Assembly: GCA_017626295.1 (NCBI GenBank)
Contig: JAGAJB010000026.1
Location: forward strand, 1-43,539
DNA: 43,539 bases
Reading direction: 5' to 3'
Source of the DNA: Clostridia bacterium
Lineage (GTDB): Bacteria > Bacillota > Clostridia > Oscillospirales > Acutalibacteraceae
A program made the position numbers and the translations under genes. The stretch's first letter is position 1, and every line of letters begins with the position of its first letter. Positions 1 through 7,197 of the stretch are shown here, one piece after another. The notes beneath the pieces were generated by a model that was not told the origin of the DNA, made no database searches, and saw nothing but the letters and a program-made list of their open reading frames with translations.

Positions 1-585
1 ATGCTCAACGGGTGATACATCATCAATTCGCACAACAGAGCCATTGGCAACTCCCTTTACCGCATTTGCAAAATTATTATTTGCACGGCTTTTTTCTTTT
101 AATATTCCCGTATATGTGGCTTTTGCACTAGGGTACTGTTCATCTGTGCTTTCTTCAGTAATTTCGGTTACTTTGTTTGAGGGCATCTCTGCATCCTCCA
201 GTATTCCCATCGCCATCTCTGAAAACTGAGTGCAATATTTTTCAAATTCCGTAACACTCGGCATTTCCTCAACACCGATTTCTTCCGAATAAGACCCCTG
301 ATTCACATAAAAAACCGTGGGTTTCGGTGAATACATCAATGTAACGCCGTCTTCATCTTCCGTGTATGCGTATACACCTAAAGTAACCGTACCCTTTTTC
401 AATGACGGAATATTACATTTGTTATCTATGACAGGTACAGGGATATTATTAAACGCAGCAGTTACACAAAGACCCTCGAAACATTCGGGCAAATCAAAAT
501 AACAGGTATTAACGCAAACTTCACCTTCGTTGATACAACTGTATTCGGCAATAACAACCGTTTCTTTTGTAATTATAACTTTCAT
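1..585 (-). CDS. Phage tail/baseplate-type protein, N-terminal part (cut by window edge)
   Basis: Open for 195 codons from an ATG preceded by TAAGGGTGAG and running off the left edge, so only the N-terminus is visible. The first ~100 residues look like a small beta-rich domain. A middle stretch holds YPSAKATYTG, and the visible part ends in VVRIDDVSPVEH. The IDDVSP(V/I)EH phrase is common in tail or baseplate proteins of Firmicutes phages with a BppU-like N-terminal domain. It is the last visible gene of the minus-strand phage late operon, 12 bp after the peptidoglycan-binding protein gene, which fits a host-contact role. Tail-fibre or baseplate identity is inference from motif and position; the receptor-binding C-terminus is outside the window. 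Confidence 0.6.
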   Translation of the reverse strand, partial: MKVIITKETVVIAEYSCINEGEVCVNTCYFDLPECFEGLCVTAAFNNIPVPVIDNKCNIPSLKKGTVTLGVYAYTEDEDGVTLMYSPKPTVFYVNQGSYSEEIGVEEMPSVTEFEKYCTQFSEMAMGILEDAEMPSNKVTEITEESTDEQYPSAKATYTGILKEKSRANNNFANAVKGVANGSVVRIDDVSPVEH

Positions 586-597
586 ATTCACTCACCC

Positions 598-1806
598 TTA
601 GCCGTATCTCTCATACATTTTTTCAAGGTATTCCTGGTAATTCTTATACTTTTGTTTTATATAATCGCTTGAGTTAAACTCACCCGAAGTAAGTATGCTG
701 GTAATACCCGTTCTGTCGCAAAATTCCTGGTATGACCTGGGTGCAACTTTAGTGGTACTTTCGGCTTTCTTTTTCGAGGAACTGCTTGAACTTGAACCTG
801 AACTTCTTGAAGAACCTGACGAATTTGCCTTTTTAACTGCAAGGGCATAATTTCGGTCGGCATTTTCCTGGTCCCGTTTGGCTTCCGCCTTTTTAAATGC
901 CATTTCATCCTGAAATTCCTTTCTGTCCAAGGCATCCTGATATTTTTCATAAGCGTATTCTCTGTCGCTTTCCCAGGCATCCACTTCATTAAGAAACGCT
1001 TCAAACTCTGCATCCGACATAGACGCAAGTTTATTAAGAAGATAGTCACCATCTGAATAATATTGCTGAAGTTTTCCTAAGTACTTTTCGTAATCATCAC
1101 CGTCAAGGGAACGAAGAATTGTTATATCATCAATAAGTTTATCGCCCTCATCGGTGTACTGCGCGTATGCCCTGTCGCGCAAATCCAGAGCAATATCGTT
1201 CAGTTCGTTAAGATATTCGTCGTAAGCCTGGTTACCCACGGTGGCGGCATAGGAGTTAAGGAAACCGCCTGTAAGCGCCGTCGCTTGCCCCAAGGTATCC
1301 ATCATAGCCTTTTTGCCGTTTTCAATATATTGCTCGCGATACTGCTCGTAAAGAGGGTCGGCATTCATATTGTAACTGAATTCTTCTCTGTTAAGAATGT
1401 CCTGAAGAACAGCGTCAATTTTATCCGAATACTGACTTTTATATTCACCCGGTTTATTTTTCTCCCAATTTGCCAAGGCATTTTCAGCCGAAATCAAATC
1501 GTTGCTTTTTTTATATTCGGGTCTTTTGGTTTCCTTCGGGGCAGTTATAACGTTTGTTACGGTATTTTTTTTAGAAGTTGATGAGGTACTTTTTTTATTA
1601 AGACTCCCCCATGTTTTTTCACCTACTATACCGTCAACCGAAAGTCCGTTTTTCTTCTGATAATCCTTAACCGCCGCCTGAGTTTTACTGCCGAACTGAC
1701 CGTCAACACTAAGTGAGTAACCGTAACTGTTCAATGCCTGTTGAAGTTTTTTTACATCGTCGCCCGATGAACCGTAAGAAATAGTTGAATATGCTATATT
1801 TACCAC
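598..1806 (-). CDS. Phage structural protein with N-terminal peptidoglycan-binding domain
   Basis: 402 residues. Residues ~8-69 form a PG_binding_1 domain (GSSGDDVKKLQQAL, then VDGQFGSKTQAAVKDYQ and VDGIVGEKTW), known to bind cell-wall glycan or peptide. The rest has no catalytic motif: a long charged, alpha-helical, tyrosine-rich region (~90-310), a Ser/Gly/Lys low-complexity linker (~315-345) and a C-terminal segment. Such a protein could help the tail engage the wall of a Gram-positive host, or be carried in the particle and released on entry. The start is GTG with a weak AGAAAGG placed very close to it, so the exact start is uncertain. The gene begins 5 bp after the 200-residue gene and is clearly in the late operon. 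Confidence 0.65.
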   Translation of the reverse strand: MVNIAYSTISYGSSGDDVKKLQQALNSYGYSLSVDGQFGSKTQAAVKDYQKKNGLSVDGIVGEKTWGSLNKKSTSSTSKKNTVTNVITAPKETKRPEYKKSNDLISAENALANWEKNKPGEYKSQYSDKIDAVLQDILNREEFSYNMNADPLYEQYREQYIENGKKAMMDTLGQATALTGGFLNSYAATVGNQAYDEYLNELNDIALDLRDRAYAQYTDEGDKLIDDITILRSLDGDDYEKYLGKLQQYYSDGDYLLNKLASMSDAEFEAFLNEVDAWESDREYAYEKYQDALDRKEFQDEMAFKKAEAKRDQENADRNYALAVKKANSSGSSRSSGSSSSSSSKKKAESTTKVAPRSYQEFCDRTGITSILTSGEFNSSDYIKQKYKNYQEYLEKMYERYG

Positions 1807-1811
1807 CCTTT

Positions 1812-2414
1812 CTATTCTTGATAATCTGCCAAGTAGCAGCCGCTTATATATACGGAAGTGCCTGCAGGTACTTCCACATCCGAACGGAATACCACTTCGC
1901 CTGTTTTATAGGTAACACCTGCTGTACTTTGTCCGCCCGATGTTAGATTTGCAATACTTTGCAAGGGAACAAATACACCCGGTGTGTGCTGAGGAATTTG
2001 CGCAAGATAATAAGTAACGCCGGCAGAAAGTGTTGTTGTCACCGAAAGACGAAGCCTTACAAAAACCATATTCAGACAAGGAAAATACCTTATGTCGTAA
2101 ACAAGGTTCTCTCCCTTATCCGTACACACGCAACTAAGTGTTTCGTAACTGTGAATTCCCGAAATATTATCGTTTAATTCATTGTATTTTGAAGCACTTT
2201 GCGACTGATATTTCCGTACTTCGTCACGGCAATCATTCGTATCTTTCTCTGTTTTCTCGTAAACTGTTTCCATTGCCTTTTCCACTTTATCTGCAAGGGC
2301 AAAAGAAATCGTTTCGTTAAGTTCAATTAAATAGTTTTTAAGAAGCAAAAAGCGACTGTCGGTAGAATACTTTTTTGAAGTTATATTAGGTATATTCAAA
2401 TTAAGGTCATACAT
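1812..2414 (-). CDS. Small phage tail-associated protein (unknown function)
   Basis: 200 residues, not assigned to a named family. The N-terminal half (to ~95) is helical and charged with a coiled-coil feel (ADKVEKAMETVYEKTEKD). The C-terminal half is beta-rich with Gly/Thr/Val repeats (VTTTLSAGVTYYLAQI, GGQSTAGVTYKTGEV), as in small tail spike or appendage domains. The ATG overlaps the stop of the preceding gene by 8 bp, indicating translational coupling. Its place between the probable tail nozzle and the wall-binding protein suggests a tail-tip role. This is inference from layout and composition only. Confidence 0.5.
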   Translation of the reverse strand: MYDLNLNIPNITSKKYSTDSRFLLLKNYLIELNETISFALADKVEKAMETVYEKTEKDTNDCRDEVRKYQSQSASKYNELNDNISGIHSYETLSCVCTDKGENLVYDIRYFPCLNMVFVRLRLSVTTTLSAGVTYYLAQIPQHTPGVFVPLQSIANLTSGGQSTAGVTYKTGEVVFRSDVEVPAGTSVYISGCYLADYQE

Positions 2415-4167
2415 TCAATTCACTCCCCGATTCAACTTTTCTTGAAATGCTGTAAATTTTTATGTCACCTTTACCTTTTATCTTTATACGCAAATGGTCA
2501 CATCTGGGAGTAATAAACGGCAAAGTAAACGAGCCCGTTTTATCCACTGTTTTATCAATTTGTTTTACCCACACTTTATTACTGTCAACTTCAAAATACA
2601 CCTGAAGTTTTGCGCCTTTTTCGCCGACGGCGCGAATGGTAATATTTGAATAGTATTTGTTTTCGGGAAGCGAAAGTCCCCATAAACCGCTTTCGGCACA
2701 CCACTCAAAATCATCTTCCGGATATCGCTTTGTAAAATCACCTGTAAATATGCCGTAAGGATTTTCACCGTCTATCATTCCCATTTGGTTTGTATCCCCT
2801 GTGTCCGCAATAAAATACAGATTACAGTTGTGCCGGGTGAATTCTTTGATATTTATGTTATCCTCTCTGTGCCAGATGTTTTTTTCCTCGTCAAACACAA
2901 AAAGATGTCTTTTCCTCTCTTTATCCGACATACACACGTAATATTTATTACCGCAAGCACCTGCCACCGCCTCGGAATAGTATTCGTTACCCAGATGAGA
3001 CGATACGCATACAGGCACACCGCCTTCGTAAGCACATATTCCCGTGGGGGATTTGTAATAAAGGGTTTCGTTTAAACACACAAGCGAGCGATGGGAGGAT
3101 TTTTGCACACCGCGTATATAGGAAGTGGTAATTGTATAAGGGGGATTCTGACCGTAAATTTTATGAACGCAGTTTTCTTTAAAGAAAAGTACGTAACCGC
3201 GAAAACTTATAGCCGCCGTAAAATTGCCGTCAGTACCTACGCTTGCGGCATAACTGTCCGTGGAAAGACCCATAAAAACGTTAAAGTTAGTAGGGTCACC
3301 AAGTTTTGATGCGTAAATTTCATTGGTCTTTGAATTACATCCCCATATTCTGTTACCGCTTTCGCAAACAAAATCCATATCAGGAATACGCCTTGACACA
3401 GATACAGGGGTGGTTATTATTACTTCCTTTTCCAAAATCCCCGTAATTATAAGATAATCGTCACCTTTATCGCGGATTATATGTTTTCCGTAAAATCCCG
3501 CATCGCGAAAGCCCACAAAATTAACGCAGTCATACTGATTAAAGTTTTTACCGATACCCTTACAGTTGATTCTTATATACGTTTCGGCTAAGTCAATCCA
3601 CATATCAACTGATTCGGAATACTGTTTGAGAGCGTGCGGTTCCCGTGAAGTGTCGTACCATAAATCTCCGTTGACGGCATTTTTCGGCATAACCGAACTG
3701 ACACTGTACCCCTCATACAAATCACCGTCGGCTTTACACATTACACAGACAGCACCCACTTCACTTTCAAAACGCGCCTCAAGACTACCGCAGTCGGAAA
3801 AATCTTCCGTATTGACATAAACCTTATCGGGAAAAATCAGAAGTTTTGACCCCATGGAAACAAATCTTCGTTCTTTTGATATTTCGGGGAAAGTCAAATC
3901 AAACAAATCCTTTCCGCCATGGTAGAGTTTACCGTTATTTATATAAAGAACCATATCCTTTGTGTAAAGGTCGTGAAGTTTATCTCCGTTTATTTCACTG
4001 AAATAAAACCTTTTATTTCTCGGGGAAAGTACGGGATAACAGTCACTGCTCATATTCTCCGTAAAAGAGAAAGCGTTTTCATCTATAACAATGTTATTTT
4101 CGTACCCCTTAAAAGAGGAAATCATATCAACACTGTTCTGCAAATCAAATAACCGCGGTTTATACAA
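2407..4167 (-). CDS. Probable phage tail-nozzle / stabilisation protein (beta-propeller-like)
   Basis: 586 residues, almost entirely short beta strands with repeated Trp/Tyr/Gly turns (GNRIWGCNSKTNEIYASKLG, NKYYVCMSDKERKRHLFVFD, ENIWHREDN) and no signal peptide or membrane segment. This pattern and length resemble podovirus tail-nozzle or stabilisation proteins, which fold as beta-propellers and extend the portal vertex. Recent phages of Clostridia often carry such a gene just after the small head genes. The gene starts at TTG with an AGGGGA ribosome site 7 bases upstream. The upstream stop overlaps it by 8 bp and the next ATG is 13 codons in, so TTG is the best start. The family call is by fold impression and gene order, not by a catalytic motif. 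Confidence 0.5.
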   Translation of the reverse strand: MYKPRLFDLQNSVDMISSFKGYENNIVIDENAFSFTENMSSDCYPVLSPRNKRFYFSEINGDKLHDLYTKDMVLYINNGKLYHGGKDLFDLTFPEISKERRFVSMGSKLLIFPDKVYVNTEDFSDCGSLEARFESEVGAVCVMCKADGDLYEGYSVSSVMPKNAVNGDLWYDTSREPHALKQYSESVDMWIDLAETYIRINCKGIGKNFNQYDCVNFVGFRDAGFYGKHIIRDKGDDYLIITGILEKEVIITTPVSVSRRIPDMDFVCESGNRIWGCNSKTNEIYASKLGDPTNFNVFMGLSTDSYAASVGTDGNFTAAISFRGYVLFFKENCVHKIYGQNPPYTITTSYIRGVQKSSHRSLVCLNETLYYKSPTGICAYEGGVPVCVSSHLGNEYYSEAVAGACGNKYYVCMSDKERKRHLFVFDEEKNIWHREDNINIKEFTRHNCNLYFIADTGDTNQMGMIDGENPYGIFTGDFTKRYPEDDFEWCAESGLWGLSLPENKYYSNITIRAVGEKGAKLQVYFEVDSNKVWVKQIDKTVDKTGSFTLPFITPRCDHLRIKIKGKGDIKIYSISRKVESGSELNV

Positions 4168-4537
4168 GTAAATCCCCTGCCTTTATAGCGGTATTTTTAA
4201 TTACCGCCTGTTTTCTGTTAATAAAGTCGCTTAACTCTTTGAACATTCTGTTAAAAAGTAAAGTGGAGTTATTGAATCTTGCAATTTCACCGTTCATATA
4301 ATCAAGTTTCATATTCATATAAAGCGAATATATTTCACCGTATTCGTCGGGGGCTTTAAGTTCTGTTTCAAGGGAGGTCATTTCAGTATATCCCCCGAAT
4401 TTTTCTGCACCCCTGGGCTCTGAAAGTTCCGCCGAAATCTTATAATCAAGTTGTGAAATCCAGGCAATTTTTCTTTCAATACTCACACCGTTTGCACGTT
4501 CCGAATCAAAATTTTCAACCGCTTTTGCAAGAGTCAT
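4160..4537 (-). CDS. Probable phage head-tail adaptor protein
   Basis: 125 residues from MTLAKAVENF. The start is fixed by GAGGAGGGG just upstream; a longer reading that begins inside that ribosome site is unlikely. The protein is largely helical with conserved-looking aromatic phrases (KIAWISQLDYKI, PDEYGEIYSLYMNMKLDYMNGEIARFNNS). Small helical proteins of this size directly after the capsid gene in short-tailed phages usually act as head-completion or head-tail adaptor proteins under the portal. It lies between the 77-residue head gene and the probable tail nozzle, matching that order. No motif proves the function; the call rests on size, secondary structure and position. Confidence 0.5.
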   Translation of the reverse strand: MTLAKAVENFDSERANGVSIERKIAWISQLDYKISAELSEPRGAEKFGGYTEMTSLETELKAPDEYGEIYSLYMNMKLDYMNGEIARFNNSTLLFNRMFKELSDFINRKQAVIKNTAIKAGDLLV

Positions 4538-4548
4538 AAAACCCCTCC

Positions 4549-4782
4549 TCAAACGGAAATATTCGCATCAATATAAGCCGCTGAAACCGCAGCCATTCTT
4601 TCGCTGTTTTTGAGAACTTCAGCAAAACGTTCGGGAATTTCAACCGTTTTTCCTGTCTGAACAAGAATTCTTTCACCGTTTACGGCAATAAAACGCTCCG
4701 TGTCATTTCTCGACTGTTTCGGAATAAATACACTGACGAGTTTTTCCTTCTGTGTGCTTGTTTCTTTATTTTTATTTGCCAT
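4549..4782 (-). CDS. Small phage head protein of unknown function
   Basis: 77 residues with a strong AAGGAG ribosome site. A lysine-rich N-terminus is followed by a compact alternating region (KLVSVFIPKQSRNDTERFIAVNGERILVQTGKTVEIPERFAEVLKNS). I recognise this as the type of small ORF often found directly downstream of the capsid gene in Clostridia phages, but no biochemical role is known to me. It follows a perfect hairpin that sits between the capsid stop and this gene's ribosome site, so its expression relative to capsid may be tuned. A decoration or head-completion role is possible but not shown. Confidence 0.6.
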   Translation of the reverse strand: MANKNKETSTQKEKLVSVFIPKQSRNDTERFIAVNGERILVQTGKTVEIPERFAEVLKNSERMAAVSAAYIDANISV

Positions 4783-4804
4783 TTATATACACTCCTTTTA
4801 TTTC

Positions 4805-4828
4805 GGGGTGCCGCCTTAACGGCACCCC
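4805..4828 (-). promoter_or_regulatory. Perfect intercistronic hairpin after the capsid gene
   Basis: Nine-base-pair GC-rich stem GGGGTGCCG / CGGCACCCC with a six-base loop. It lies 7 bp beyond the capsid stop codon and before the ribosome site of the next late gene. In the transcribed (minus) direction no U-run follows, so it is not a standard intrinsic terminator. It could shield the 3' end of a capsid mRNA or attenuate downstream expression. Confidence 0.6.
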
Positions 4829-4835
4829 TTTTGAA

Positions 4836-5846
4836 TTAGTTTTCTTTAGCAGTTTCGCTGAATGCAGAACCGCTTTCAATTCTTACAAGGTATTCTTCAA
4901 CAAGTCTTTTTGCAGTTTTAAGACCTTTCCAACCCACTGAAGAACGCTGGTTAAGGGGGTCGTTACCGTAACCCTTCTGTTTAACGATGTGTTCAACACC
5001 GCCACCGTTAACGCTTGTTACACCGTAAGCATCCGCACCAATAATAAGGGTTGCAAATACTGCCGCGCCGTTGGCACCTTCGTTCCAGATTTTAGCCTCA
5101 GTGCTTTCAACGAAACGAACACCGCCAAGACAACCGATTTCACCTTTAAGCATATTTTCGGGTGTTGCGTATTTCTGTACTTCCATCCACTGATTGCCCG
5201 CTTCCTGCATAAGGTCATAAGCAACGTAAGGGTGGATAATACCCACATAGTAGCCGTCAATTTTGGGGGCATTCATAGCCTTGAGTTCTGCCGCTGCTTT
5301 GAAAACGTCTTTAACACGAAGAAGTGATGTTTTGTCAATCTGACTTCTGGAGGTAACGGCAGTTTCCGTTTCACCGGACACCTTGGGGCAGTACATAACG
5401 TTTGTGCCGCCTACGATTTCGTTTCTTACAATGGTATCCATAGTAAGACCTGCCTGAGAAGCAAGCTGCTTTGTAGCCTCAACAATAGTATTGTCAACTG
5501 CCGTAAGTTCAAGAAGGTCGGTCTGTTCAATGTAGTCACCGTACTGCTCAACAGTTGCGCTGACACTTGAAACGTTGAGTTTGTTACCTGTGGGGGTTAC
5601 ACCCTCTGTAAGAGGAGTAAGAGCCTTGGGAAGAGATGAAAACTTACGGAACTCAATAATCTTACCGCCGTTTTTGGGAATATCGCGTTTCTGACCGAAC
5701 TGGTCGTGAACGAGATAGGGCGATGCGAGTGTAATAAGAGTCTTATCGTAAAATGTTTTCATTTCGGCAGAGAGGTTTTCGGAAGTAGTCTTGTTAACTT
5801 CGTCACCTGCCGCAAATAACTGAATGTTTAAAATGTAATCTGTCAT
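4836..5846 (-). CDS. Major capsid protein, N4-gp56-like family
   Basis: 336 residues. The body matches N4-gp56-family HK97-fold capsid proteins: KNGGKIIEFRKFSSLPKALTPLTEGVTP near residues 57-85, then VEQYGDYIEQTDLLELTAVD, then a long domain ending GWKGLKTAKRLVEEYLVRIES. The first 11 residues end in ILNIQLF before AAGD. This is the leader type that the cysteine protease Prp removes from L27 and from phage 80alpha capsid and scaffold proteins, and a Prp homologue is encoded two genes upstream. Cleavage after Phe11 is therefore expected (inference). It follows the scaffold gene by 21 bp and is presumably the most abundant product of the operon. Confidence 0.88.
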   Translation of the reverse strand: MTDYILNIQLFAAGDEVNKTTSENLSAEMKTFYDKTLITLASPYLVHDQFGQKRDIPKNGGKIIEFRKFSSLPKALTPLTEGVTPTGNKLNVSSVSATVEQYGDYIEQTDLLELTAVDNTIVEATKQLASQAGLTMDTIVRNEIVGGTNVMYCPKVSGETETAVTSRSQIDKTSLLRVKDVFKAAAELKAMNAPKIDGYYVGIIHPYVAYDLMQEAGNQWMEVQKYATPENMLKGEIGCLGGVRFVESTEAKIWNEGANGAAVFATLIIGADAYGVTSVNGGGVEHIVKQKGYGNDPLNQRSSVGWKGLKTAKRLVEEYLVRIESGSAFSETAKEN

Positions 5847-5867
5847 AATTTTTCCTTTCCGATGGCT

Positions 5868-6626
5868 TCAGAATTTAATACTTGCGCCATTCTCGACCTG
5901 TTTTAATATTTTTAAAATATCCTGTGAGGTCAGCGAATTAACGTCAACAGAAGTAACGACAGCACTTTCGGAGGAAACACCGTTCTCAACAGGGCGTCTG
6001 CCCTTTGCCTCAATACCTTTAACCACCTGTTCACGAACTTTACCTGCCGTGTAAGCCATAGCACCGGAAAGAATTTCGTCTTTATGTACGGTTTCATAAG
6101 CCGCCCTTAAGGGCGCACCACCTATAAGAAGTTGTGAAAAAAGTTTGTTTTCGCGAATTTCTTTTCTTAAATCAAAATCGGGGAAACTCTCTTTCAACTC
6201 CTTACTCTCCTGAAGCCAGGAACTTATTCTTCCCCTCAAGTTTTCTCTTCGTGAAATGTGGTTATCAGGTGTATTCTTACGGAGTTCTGATTTCTCACCC
6301 TCAAGGAATGACATAAGTTTATCTTCCTCACCGGGCGAAATTCCGTATTTTTCCATAAGTTTTTCAACTGCGGGAGAAACCTTTTGCTTGTAGTCCTCCA
6401 ATTCTTTTGTCTGTTTAAATCTCTTGTCAATAATTGCCTGTGTTTTTTTAGTAAACTGCTCTTTGAATTTTCCGTTTATAAGTTCAGAAAATTCTGTTTC
6501 TGCATTTACTTCTTCGGCACCGTTCTGCCCGGCGACGGCACTTTCAGCGCCCGTTTCCCCGTTTGCAGTTTCTGAGCCCTCACTGCCGAATAACTGCAAA
6601 TCGAGAGTGTACCTTATTTTTTTCAT
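5868..6626 (-). CDS. Capsid scaffold protein
   Basis: 252 residues starting at MKKIRYTLDLQLFG, chosen because AAAGGAAAA lies at proper distance; the frame is open further upstream but without a ribosome site. The protein is acidic and helical with many Glu/Lys/Gln (FSELINGKFKEQFTKKTQAIIDKRFKQTKELEDYKQK), typical of scaffolds that fill the procapsid and leave before DNA packaging. Like the capsid protein, it carries an N-terminal LDLQLF leader followed by a small residue, so both partners share the putative Prp site. The basic, helical C-terminal part may contact the capsid shell. It is preceded by an unusual 250 bp gap in the operon that holds a terminator-like hairpin and a repeat element. 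Confidence 0.8.
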   Translation of the reverse strand: MKKIRYTLDLQLFGSEGSETANGETGAESAVAGQNGAEEVNAETEFSELINGKFKEQFTKKTQAIIDKRFKQTKELEDYKQKVSPAVEKLMEKYGISPGEEDKLMSFLEGEKSELRKNTPDNHISRRENLRGRISSWLQESKELKESFPDFDLRKEIRENKLFSQLLIGGAPLRAAYETVHKDEILSGAMAYTAGKVREQVVKGIEAKGRRPVENGVSSESAVVTSVDVNSLTSQDILKILKQVENGASIKF

Positions 6627-6741
6627 AAATTTTCCTTTCTTTTTAAGAGCCTTTGCTCTCAGTAAAAAAATCAGTTGCAACTTTCATCGTCTTTCCGAAG
6701 TGTCAAAGAGATGTTTTATATAAAACTCTCTTATCTATATA

Positions 6742-6767
6742 AAAACCGCTTTGGCCGAAACGGTTTT
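6742..6767 (-). terminator. Terminator-like hairpin inside the phage late operon
   Basis: AAAACCG and CGGTTTT arms enclose a second self-complementary core (TTTGGCCGAA). The T-run at the end of the arm continues in both directions, so the hairpin can act on either strand. It separates the portal/Prp genes from the scaffold/capsid genes on the minus strand. Full termination would require a new promoter for the scaffold and capsid genes; I see only a lone TTGACA at about 6701-6706 without a convincing -10. Confidence 0.6.
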
Positions 6768-6773
6768 TTACAC

Positions 6774-6852
6774 ATACCTCCTTTGCGAAAGGAGGGGGAC
6801 CATTGCGTAGTACCCGGAGCAATGGTGGAGGATTCTAGCACCGCAAGGTGCG
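6774..6852 (+). repeat. Palindromic hairpin repeat element, short form
   Basis: Stem 1 is CCTCCTTT / AAAGGAGG, then GGGG, then stem 2 ACCATTGC / GCAATGGT, then GGAGGATTCT, followed by a small GCACC / GGTGC hairpin. This is the same layout as the hairpin modules in the large islands of this window (stem 1, GGGGGACC, stem 2, GGTGG..TTCT) with different stem sequences. It lies in the untranslated gap between Prp and scaffold genes, meaning that the element entered a prophage late operon. Confidence 0.6.
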
Positions 6853-6876
6853 TATAATAAAATCTTTTACCTTATA

Positions 6877-7197
6877 TCATTCAAATCCAACATACTCCGG
6901 ATAATGTTCATGAAGCATTAAAAGACCTGTTATGCAAGTGTCTGTAATAGCAGACACACGCTCCTTTGAAAAGTCAAAACTTTCAATTTCCAAGCAAACG
7001 TAACCCTCACGCACAATATCCTTGTGAAGTTTTAATCTGTCTTTTGCTTCCTCATCGCGAATACAGTTAACAAGCGTAAAAACCAATGCGGAAACACCTG
7101 CACAAACCACGTCTTTTCCGCTTTCGGAAAAACCGCTGTGCCCCTCAATTACTATAAGGGTGTTATCATAGTACTCCCTGTAAAAAACTTTCGTCAC
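6877..7197 (-). CDS. prp: Prp-type cysteine protease (ribosomal-processing protease family), phage-borne
   Basis: 106 residues, the usual Prp length. The diagnostic block is GHSGFSESGKDVVCAGVSAL, with candidate catalytic His20 and Cys32. Prp is a homodimeric cysteine protease that in Firmicutes removes the N-terminal extension of ribosomal protein L27 and is also used by phage 80alpha to trim capsid and scaffold. The host copy normally sits between rplU and rpmA; this one lies between portal and scaffold in a phage operon. GTG start, overlapping the portal stop by 4 bp, so it is translated with the portal. The likely substrates are the scaffold and capsid encoded just downstream, both with LQLF leaders. 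Family assignment is strong; substrate assignment is inference. Confidence 0.85.
   Translation of the reverse strand: MTKVFYREYYDNTLIVIEGHSGFSESGKDVVCAGVSALVFTLVNCIRDEEAKDRLKLHKDIVREGYVCLEIESFDFSKERVSAITDTCITGLLMLHEHYPEYVGFE

Noticed and set aside
6693-6701. TTTCCGAAG next to TTGACA as a fourth repressor site and promoter for scaffold/capsid
   Set aside because: Only eight of nine bases match, such a match is expected about once by chance in a window of this size, and no -10 box is found at 16-18 bases.
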